7,731 nucleotides of DNA from positions 1-7,731 of the forward strand of contig JAURXG010000452.1 in the NCBI GenBank assembly GCA_030654555.1. The letters run 5' to 3'. The number at the start of each line of letters is the position of its first letter. The stretch's first letter is position 1. This stretch comes from Aquabacterium sp. Lineage in GTDB: Bacteria > Pseudomonadota > Gammaproteobacteria > Burkholderiales > Burkholderiaceae_C. This document shows, piece after piece, positions 1 through 5,089 of the stretch. Below the pieces are notes generated by a model. It was not told where the DNA came from and searched no databases. It saw nothing but the letters and a program-made list of their open reading frames with translations. Made by a program: the position numbers and the translations under genes.

Positions 1-483
1 CAGCGCCTGCAGCGCGGGCCAGCCGATGGCGCGGCACAGCCCCTGCAGCGCGGCCGCGCGCTGGTCGAACCGCCCGTCCGCGGCCGGCAGCTCGAAGACC
101 TGGAACTGCAGCGCCTGCCAAGCCGCCTCGTCGGGCCGGGCGCGGCGCACCAGGCCCGACAGCGCCTCGAAGCGGCCACGGCCCAGCCACAGCTCGCCGT
201 CCAGTGGCTGCGGCGGCAGGCGGTCGAGGAACCAGCGCGGCGCGGCCACCCGGCCGCCCCCCCGAAAGCGCAGCACGCGGCCGTCCCACAGCGCACGCAC
301 GCCATCGAGCTTCTCGCTGACGAGGAAGCCAGCCGGGTCGGCGTCGGCCGGCCATTCACGCGCCAGCAGCAGCGCCGGCCCGGGCGCTGCCGCCAGCGGG
401 GCGCCGAACAGGCCACCCAGCGCCGCGGCGCAGAAGGCGCGGCGACGGGGCATCGACAGCGGGGGGGTGGAGGTGGTGGGCAT
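1..483 (-). CDS. Exported ATP-dependent DNA ligase, Lig E-like (N-terminal part, gene runs off the left edge)
   Basis: The visible 161 residues carry the first half of a nucleotidyltransferase domain of an ATP-dependent DNA ligase, which seals nicks in duplex DNA through a lysyl-AMP intermediate. Motif I is KLDGVRA at residues 58-64, with K58 the predicted adenylated lysine. Motif III is LDGEL at 94-98, and a motif IIIa-like FQVFELP lies at 127-133. Motifs IV and V would lie beyond the window. Residues 11-34 look like a signal peptide: RRRAF, then an Ala/Gly/Leu-rich core ending near LAAA. Export with a minimal ligase core is the known pattern of Lig E, a periplasmic ligase of proteobacteria. 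The ATG at 483 is chosen because GGAG lies 6 nt upstream (490-493); a second in-frame ATG at 453 lacks such a site but would start right at the signal peptide. A C7 run lies between the two starts. Family assignment is firm; location is inferred from the leader. Confidence 0.88.
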   Translation of the reverse strand, partial: MPTTSTPPLSMPRRRAFCAAALGGLFGAPLAAAPGPALLLAREWPADADPAGFLVSEKLDGVRALWDGRVLRFRGGGRVAAPRWFLDRLPPQPLDGELWLGRGRFEALSGLVRRARPDEAAWQALQFQVFELPAADGRFDQRAAALQGLCRAIGWPALQAL

Positions 484-489
484 CGTGGG

Positions 490-493
490 CTCC
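490..493 (-). promoter_or_regulatory. Ribosome binding site of the ligase gene
   Basis: GGAG on the minus strand, 6 nt before the ATG at 483. It supports the upstream start over the in-frame ATG at 453, which is preceded only by C-rich sequence. Confidence 0.5.
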
Positions 494-539
494 GGCTACA
501 ACAGGCTTGCAGCGTAGCCAGCGGCGATGCCCGGGGCGA

Positions 540-583
540 TCCCACCGAGGGTGGGACGCCGGGGGCCCCCATCGTGGGGGCCC
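540..583 (-). terminator. Two adjacent GC-rich hairpins, probable terminator after the phasin-like gene
   Basis: Two perfect inverted repeats lie 18 nt past the TAA of the phasin-like gene. The first met by minus-strand transcription is a 9-bp stem (GGGCCCCCA at 563-571 against TGGGGGCCC at 575-583) with a 3-nt loop. The second is a 7-bp stem (TCCCACC at 540-546 against GGTGGGA at 550-556), also with a 3-nt loop. Neither is followed by a T-run on the minus strand, so this is not a classical intrinsic terminator. In a GC-rich genome, stacked stems after a stop codon commonly end or protect a transcript. The ligase start lies 57 nt further on, so the hairpins could also lower read-through into it. 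Confidence 0.45.
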
Positions 584-600
584 GTGCCTCGCGGCGCGCC

Positions 601-1293
601 TTACTTCTTGCGCGCGGCCTTGGCCGGGGCGCCGGCCTGGCGCAGCGCGTCGCTCATGCCGATCAGCACGCCCGACACCAGCGCGGTGTAGCTCTCGGCC
701 AGGGTCTGCGCGGCGCGCAGGCTGGCGGCGCGGGTCTCGCGCATCGCGGTCTGCATCTGCGCCATCTGCGCTTCCAGCTGCTCGGCGGCGCCGCTGGCCT
801 TCAGGCCGGTCTGGGTGCCGCTCAGGTTGAGCTTCTCCAGCACGCTGGCCCAGGGGCCGGCCATCGGGTCGCCCACGGCGGCGGCCGATTTCTTCAGCGT
901 GCCCAGCAGCGTGTCCTCGAACTTGTCGAGGTCGGCCAGCGCCTTCTTCAACTGCGTCTCGCGCAGGTCGACGCCCTTGTCGACGAACTGCTGCAGCGCC
1001 ACGCGGTTGGCTTCCACCGCCTTGAGCAGCGCGTCGTCCATGCCGGCCACGGCGTTGTCGAGCAGCGATTCGGCATCCAGGTTGCCCAGCATCGGGTTCT
1101 TGGCGGCGCCGGCACTGGCGGCCTGGGCCACGGTGCCCAGCACGCTGCGGATGTTCTTCAGGCTCAGTTCACGCCCTTGCAGCGCGCCCATCGTGGCCTG
1201 GAAGACGCCTTCGCGCAGTTGCGTGGTCTGCTGTGCGCTGGCGTTGGCGAACATGTCGATCAGGGCCTGCTGGTCGATACCGGATTTCATCAT
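601..1293 (-). CDS. Phasin-like Ala-rich helical protein of unknown function (230 aa)
   Basis: The predicted product is soluble, almost wholly helical, rich in Ala, Leu, Gln and Met, without cysteine, and with one tryptophan (W148). Amphipathic helices span about residues 6-60, 75-138 and 166-220. It ends in a basic tail, AKAARKK. No signal peptide or membrane segment is seen. The region AESYTALVSGVLIGMSDAL (199-217) looks conserved in style and resembles uncharacterised betaproteobacterial phasin-like families (possibly DUF6781; this is from memory and untested). Phasins coat polyhydroxyalkanoate granules with amphipathic helices, and the basic tail recalls granule or nucleoid-associated proteins, but no diagnostic motif proves this. 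The start at 1293 is chosen because GAGGAG sits 6 nt upstream; the in-frame ATG at 1365 would add 24 Pro/Arg-rich residues of non-coding character and is rejected. A second ATG follows at once (MMK). Confidence 0.8.
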   Translation of the reverse strand: MMKSGIDQQALIDMFANASAQQTTQLREGVFQATMGALQGRELSLKNIRSVLGTVAQAASAGAAKNPMLGNLDAESLLDNAVAGMDDALLKAVEANRVALQQFVDKGVDLRETQLKKALADLDKFEDTLLGTLKKSAAAVGDPMAGPWASVLEKLNLSGTQTGLKASGAAEQLEAQMAQMQTAMRETRAASLRAAQTLAESYTALVSGVLIGMSDALRQAGAPAKAARKK

Positions 1294-1407
1294 CGCTGTC
1301 TCCTCGGACGGTGGGTGGGGGACGTTGGGTGGACGTCGGTGAACCCGCGCACTGTGCCACGGCAAACCGGCGTCAGGCTGACAGGCGCGTGGATGGCCGG
1401 GCCGGGC
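1294..1407. other. Intergenic region between barrel gene and phasin-like gene
   Basis: This 114-bp gap should hold the promoter of the phasin-like gene and any terminator of the barrel gene. It contains a short inverted repeat, GTCAG-G-CTGAC at 1372-1382, and GC-rich direct repeats (GGCCCGGCCCGGCC on the minus strand) directly after the barrel gene's TAG. No convincing -35/-10 pair, sigma-54 site or U-tailed hairpin was found. Confidence 0.4.
1300..1305 (-). promoter_or_regulatory. Strong ribosome binding site of the phasin-like gene
   Basis: GAGGAG on the minus strand, 6 nt before the ATG at 1293. It is the best Shine-Dalgarno match in the window, fixes the start of the gene and suggests high expression, as expected for an abundant structural protein. 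Two ATG codons follow in tandem. Confidence 0.7.
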
Positions 1408-3735
1408 CTACCAGCCGCGCCGCAGTTCGTCGGCATCCACCTGCAGCTTGATGAAGGCCTCGTTGCCCCGTGAGATCGCCGCCACGTCCTGGCCCAGGCG
1501 CTGGTGGTGGCGCGCCGCACCCACGTACAGCACCGTGCCGGCCGACTGCCGCCAGGCCCAGGTGAGCGAGCCGGTGGTGCCCTGGCTGCGTTGCGGCGCC
1601 AGCGCCGCCAGGCCGTTGCGCGCGGGCTCGGCCTGGCGCTCGAGGGCGGTGTACTGGACGATGGCGCGCAGCGTCTGGCGCGGGCTGAAGTGCCAGCGCG
1701 CCAGCAGCTGGTGGGCCGATTCGGCGTACACCGTCTGGCCGTCGCGGCGCAGCCAGGCGTGGGTGAGGCTGGGCTCCAGCTCCAGCGGCGGCAGCAGGCG
1801 GGTGTTGATCGACAGGCTGGCGCGTCCACCGGGGCGCACCTGCTGCGCGCTGACGTCGGCCAGCCGGCCCCACTGCAGCTCGGCCGTGAGCAGCGGCGCC
1901 CAGGTGCCGGGCGTGAAGACGGCATAGGCCTTCAGGTAGCGCTGCTGCAGCAGCGGCGCGCCGGCCACCGGGCGCAGCGCCGCGCTGCCCTGCCACAGGC
2001 CGTGCAGGTAGGCCCAGGCCTCGAGGTTGTGCGCGCCGGTCACCCACAGGCCGGGGCTCAGGTCCTGCGACACCAGCTCGCCGCTGTCGCGGCTGCGCAC
2101 CCGCTCGCCCTTCACGTCGAGCCAGAGCTCGTTGAACGGCCCGATGCCGGCCCAGCCCAGCGCCGCGCGGCCCTTGACCCGCCGCACGCCGCTCTGCGCC
2201 ACGAAGCCGGTGTCGTCGCGATAGCCCGCCGCCACGTCCTCGGTGATGAGGTCGGCCTCGCGCCGGTCGCCCTGGTAGAGCAGCCGCGCATGCGCCAGGT
2301 GGCCGCAGCTGGCCTCGCCCGGCGCCAGCGCGCCGGCCTGTGGCTGGGCCGTGGTGCGCGATTGCAGCCACTGCGCGCGCAGCCGCCAGGCACCGTCGAT
2401 CTGCCAGCCCAGGTCGGGCCCGGCCACCTGGTTGTCGCCGCGACCGCCCTCGTAGCGGCGCTGGGCCGCCAGCGCACCCCATTGCAGCGCGCCGGCATCC
2501 CCACGCAGGCGTGCCACCACGGCGCGCGACGCGGGCTGCTCGGCCACGTCGGTGCCGAAGGCGCCGGGCAGCAGCACGAAGCCACCGCCGCGGTCGTCGA
2601 TGGCGAAGGCGCTGCCGGCCAGCGCGCTGCCGCGCCAGGTGCCACGCAGGCCCCAGCGCGGCTGGGTGAAGCTGCGCGTGTACAGCGCCTCGGTGGGCGA
2701 GCGCAGCAGGTCGCTGGATTCGAAGAAGAACGGCCGCGTCTCCGGAAACGACAGCGCAAAGCGCGTATTGCCGGCCAGCTGCGGCACGTCCAGCGCCACT
2801 TGCGAGAAATCGGGGTTCAGCGCCGCGTCGATCACCAGCTCGTGCAGCGGGCGCCACTTCAGGTCCAGCGAGGTATCCGCCTCGTGCGTGTTGCGCACCG
2901 CCGCACCCGCCGGCTGCTGGCGCTGGGCACGCCAGGTCAGGCTGGGCCGCAGCGTGAGGAACTGGTGGCGCTCTGGCAACTGCACGCCCATCAGCGGCTG
3001 CATCGTCGCGATGAAGCTGGGCGCGTCGCGCGGGATCAGCACCGAGGTGTGCAGGTAGAACTGCTCGCGCGGCACACGCCGGGCCACCAGGATGCGCCAT
3101 GGCTGGTCCGTGCCTGCCGGATGATCGGCAAAGCGCAGCGAGGCGAACGGGATGCGCAGCACCGCCGTCCAGCCCTCGGCGTGGCGCGCGGTGGCGGCAT
3201 CGAAGTCGAAGTCGGGCGAGAAGTCCTCGTTGTCGTCGGCCGCGGTGTGCATGCCGTCGGCGGTGCTGCCCGCGGCATTGACGCGGAAGAACTGCGCCGA
3301 TTGCCGGTTGCCGATGGCGTCGAGGTAGACCACCACGAAATCCTGCGTGCGGTTCACGCCGTCGTGCTTGACCAGCGGCGCGCGGATCAGTCCGGGCTGC
3401 GCCTCCAGCGCGTCGATACCCACGTACAAGGCCTGCTCGTCGAACAGCACCCGCACCCGCGTGGTCTGCGGCGGTGCGGCGCCGGTGTCGGGGGATTTCT
3501 CGATGAACTGCTGGTGCACCGGCGCGCGCTGCCAGGCCGGATGGTTCAGCGTGCCGTCCAGCCGCAGGCGTTCACCGGGCTGCAGGCGTTGGGCCTGCAA
3601 GGCGGCCGGCTCGGCCGCCGCCGGCTGCGCCCGGGCCGGTCGGGCGGTGCCCGACAGCCCCACCACCAGGGCCAGCAGGACGAGGACCCGCACCGCCCGT
3701 GAGGCCCGTGAGGCCCGTCGATCGGGCCCCGTCAT
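1408..3735 (-). CDS. Exported CBM9-like/DUF5916 outer-membrane beta-barrel protein (775 aa)
   Basis: A signal peptide covers residues 1-36: basic n-region, LVLLALVVGL core, ARPARA cleavage region. Residues about 43-222 form a CBM9-like (DOMON-type) beta-sandwich, opening with LDGTLNHPAWQRA and followed by FDEQALYVGI and FVVVYLDAIGNRQSAQFF. From about 235 on comes the DUF5916 region; its signature is clear in LNPDFSQVALDVPQ (306-319) and FPETRPFFFESSDLL (330-344). The remainder shows alternating aromatic/hydrophobic strands of an outer-membrane barrel, ending FIKLQV plus a short tail with terminal Trp. The family is often annotated only as a carbohydrate-binding family 9 protein or putative membrane hydrolase; no substrate is established to my knowledge. 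Length is usual. The ATG at 3735 overlaps the MFS stop (ATGA) and is chosen because the signal peptide follows directly; no Shine-Dalgarno is present, so translation is probably coupled. A 9-bp tandem repeat encodes ASRASR near the start. Confidence 0.88.
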   Translation of the reverse strand: MTGPDRRASRASRAVRVLVLLALVVGLSGTARPARAQPAAAEPAALQAQRLQPGERLRLDGTLNHPAWQRAPVHQQFIEKSPDTGAAPPQTTRVRVLFDEQALYVGIDALEAQPGLIRAPLVKHDGVNRTQDFVVVYLDAIGNRQSAQFFRVNAAGSTADGMHTAADDNEDFSPDFDFDAATARHAEGWTAVLRIPFASLRFADHPAGTDQPWRILVARRVPREQFYLHTSVLIPRDAPSFIATMQPLMGVQLPERHQFLTLRPSLTWRAQRQQPAGAAVRNTHEADTSLDLKWRPLHELVIDAALNPDFSQVALDVPQLAGNTRFALSFPETRPFFFESSDLLRSPTEALYTRSFTQPRWGLRGTWRGSALAGSAFAIDDRGGGFVLLPGAFGTDVAEQPASRAVVARLRGDAGALQWGALAAQRRYEGGRGDNQVAGPDLGWQIDGAWRLRAQWLQSRTTAQPQAGALAPGEASCGHLAHARLLYQGDRREADLITEDVAAGYRDDTGFVAQSGVRRVKGRAALGWAGIGPFNELWLDVKGERVRSRDSGELVSQDLSPGLWVTGAHNLEAWAYLHGLWQGSAALRPVAGAPLLQQRYLKAYAVFTPGTWAPLLTAELQWGRLADVSAQQVRPGGRASLSINTRLLPPLELEPSLTHAWLRRDGQTVYAESAHQLLARWHFSPRQTLRAIVQYTALERQAEPARNGLAALAPQRSQGTTGSLTWAWRQSAGTVLYVGAARHHQRLGQDVAAISRGNEAFIKLQVDADELRRGW
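3696..3713 (-). repeat. 9-bp tandem repeat in the barrel gene's signal-peptide n-region
   Basis: The plus strand reads CCCGTGAGG twice in perfect tandem, followed by a partial third copy (CCCGT). It encodes ASR-ASR at residues 8-13, before the hydrophobic core. Change in copy number would stay in frame and only lengthen or shorten the basic n-region. Confidence 0.75.
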
Positions 3736-5012
3736 GGGCGAACGATGGTGCCCGCCCCGCCCGCACCATCCGCACCACCAGGGGCGCCGCCCGGCAGCGG
3801 CCTGGCCGCCTGCCGCACCCGCCACAGCAGGAACAGCGCCACCGACAGGTTCAGCGCATTCCACAGCGCGCCGTTGATGAAGGCGGCGTGGTAGCTGCCG
3901 GTCAGGTCGAACACCTTGCCGCTCATCCAGCCGCCCAGCGCCATGCCGAACAGCGTGCACATGATCACCGTGCCCACGCGCGCACCGGCCTCGGCCGGCG
4001 GGAAGTGCTCGCGCACGATGATCGCGTAGCTGGGCACGATGCCGCCCTGGAACAGCCCGAACATCGCCGAGACGACATACAGCGACAGCAGCCCGTCGAA
4101 GGGGATGAACATCAGCAGCGCCACGCCCTGCAGGAAGCTGCCCAGCAGCAGCGTGCGCACGCCGCCGATGCGGTCGCAGATGGCGCCCGAGACCAGCCGG
4201 CTGACGATGCCGCAGGCCAGCATCAGGCTCAGCATCTCGGCGCCACGCGCCGCGCCATAGCCCAGGTCGCCGCAATAGGCCACGATGTGCACCTGCGGCA
4301 TGGCCATCGCCACGCAGCAGGCGGTGCCGGCCACGCACAGCAGGCCCTGGGCCTGGTTCAGGCTCAGGCCGAAGGGGCGGTCCGAGGGCACCGGCGCGCC
4401 CAGCTTGGCCGGCGCGGTGACGGCCGCCGGCGTCTTGGCGCGCATCGCGCCGGCCAGCGCCACCATGCTGACGAAACTGAACACGCCCAGGCCGATGTAG
4501 GTGGGCCGCCAGCCCACCGTCTCGATGAAATGCTGCACCACCGGCGGCCAGATGGCGCCGGCCAGGTAGTTGCCGCTGGCGCACACCGCCACCGCGATGC
4601 CACGCCGCTTGACGAACCACAGCGAGGTGTCGGCCACCAGCGGCACGAAGGTCATGCTGCTGCCGAACAGGCCGACGAACAGGCCCTGCACGACGGCATA
4701 GCCGGTGATGCTGCCGACGAAACCGCAGGCCACGAAACCCACCCCCAGGCTCACCGCGCCGAGCAGGATCACCGGCACGATGCCGTAGCGGTCGGCCAGC
4801 TTGCCGCCCAGCACGCAGCCCAGCCCGAAGCCGATCATCAGCGTGGTGTAGGGCAGCGACGCCTCGGCACGGGTGACGCCGAAATCGGCCTGCACCGCCG
4901 GCAGCATGACCGACACCACGTACATGCCGGCCGAGCCGACGGTCATCAACAGCAGCGTGGCCAGCAGGCGCCACCAGGCCTGGCGGGTGTCGGGTTGGGG
5001 CAGGTTGCTCAT
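3732..5012 (-). CDS. MFS transporter, monocarboxylate/oxalate-formate-like (426 aa)
   Basis: An inner-membrane secondary carrier with about 12 hydrophobic helices in two halves, separated by a loop near residues 190-220. MFS motif A is GGKLADRYG at 69-77, and its counterpart in the second half is SGAICDRIGG at 275-284. The stretch WFVKRRGIAVAVCASGNYL (132-150) matches the pattern after helix 4 in monocarboxylate-type carriers. PQVHIVAYCGDLGYG (239-253) and FQGGIVPSYAIIVREHFPP (321-339) recall a common Burkholderiales MFS subgroup whose substrate I cannot name; organic anions are a reasonable guess. The C-terminus (about 405-421) is a Gly/Ala-rich cytoplasmic tail. The start at 5012 gives a short polar N-terminus before helix 1; an in-frame ATG at 5054 would add 14 residues, and neither has a good Shine-Dalgarno. 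The TGA overlaps the barrel gene's ATG by 4 bases, indicating an operon. Confidence 0.9.
   Translation of the reverse strand: MSNLPQPDTRQAWWRLLATLLLMTVGSAGMYVVSVMLPAVQADFGVTRAEASLPYTTLMIGFGLGCVLGGKLADRYGIVPVILLGAVSLGVGFVACGFVGSITGYAVVQGLFVGLFGSSMTFVPLVADTSLWFVKRRGIAVAVCASGNYLAGAIWPPVVQHFIETVGWRPTYIGLGVFSFVSMVALAGAMRAKTPAAVTAPAKLGAPVPSDRPFGLSLNQAQGLLCVAGTACCVAMAMPQVHIVAYCGDLGYGAARGAEMLSLMLACGIVSRLVSGAICDRIGGVRTLLLGSFLQGVALLMFIPFDGLLSLYVVSAMFGLFQGGIVPSYAIIVREHFPPAEAGARVGTVIMCTLFGMALGGWMSGKVFDLTGSYHAAFINGALWNALNLSVALFLLWRVRQAARPLPGGAPGGADGAGGAGTIVRP
3744..3770 (-). promoter_or_regulatory. Inverted repeat just upstream of the barrel gene's start codon
   Basis: A perfect 8-bp inverted repeat, GATGGTGC (3744-3751) against GCACCATC (3763-3770), with an 11-nt G-rich loop in the mRNA. 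It lies inside the last codons of the MFS gene, and its 3' arm ends 8 nt before the ATG at 3735, where a Shine-Dalgarno would normally sit; none is present. In mRNA it could hide or present the initiation site until ribosomes finishing the MFS gene melt it. It also encodes the Gly/Ala-rich MFS tail, so it may be a by-product of that composition. Confidence 0.4.
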
Positions 5013-5026
5013 CGCCGGATTGTCAA

Positions 5027-5051
5027 GCGGCGGCACACCGGCTGCCACCGC
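5027..5051 (-). other. Hairpin between the kinase stop and the MFS start
   Basis: In minus-strand RNA, GCGGUGGCA (5051 to 5043) pairs with UGCCGCCGC (5035 to 5027), nine pairs including one G-U, with a 7-nt loop. The 3' arm ends 14 nt before the MFS ATG at 5012 and is followed by TTGACAAT, which is only weakly T-rich. It could be a weak terminator for the kinase gene, an attenuator, or a structure that controls MFS translation. The alternative MFS ATG at 5054 would place it inside the coding region. Confidence 0.35.
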
Positions 5052-5089
5052 CATTGCCCCGCATTGACAGCCTCGCCCTGTGCCGTCGC

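Noticed and set aside
26..517. A plus-strand frame opposite the ligase.
   Set aside because: Ser/Arg/Pro-rich shadow. The minus strand holds ligase motifs I, III and IIIa with a signal peptide and a ribosome binding site.
1294..1365. An upstream ATG at 1365 extending the phasin-like protein by 24 residues.
   Set aside because: The added segment is Pro/Arg/His-rich and would contain the GAGGAG ribosome binding site that clearly serves the ATG at 1293.
1340..1370. A sigma-54-like TGGCAC element upstream of the phasin-like gene on the minus strand.
   Set aside because: The required GC at the -12 position with correct spacing is missing; only the -24-like half is present.
1504..3702. A 732-codon open frame on the plus strand opposite the barrel gene.
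   Set aside because: Low-complexity Arg/Gln/His/Ala product with no recognisable fold; the minus strand encodes a signal peptide, a CBM9-like domain and the DUF5916 signature.
1408..4974. A possible MFS-barrel fusion, since the barrel's frame stays open for over 1.2 kb upstream inside the MFS gene.
   Set aside because: The upstream part is an Ala/Arg/Gly-rich shadow of the MFS gene in another frame. The signal peptide begins exactly at the ATG that overlaps the MFS stop, and no slippery heptamer is visible at the junction.
5013..5030. A TTGACA -35-like box before the MFS start on the minus strand.
   Set aside because: It lies only about 10 nt before the ATG at 5012, with no room for a -10 box and leader.
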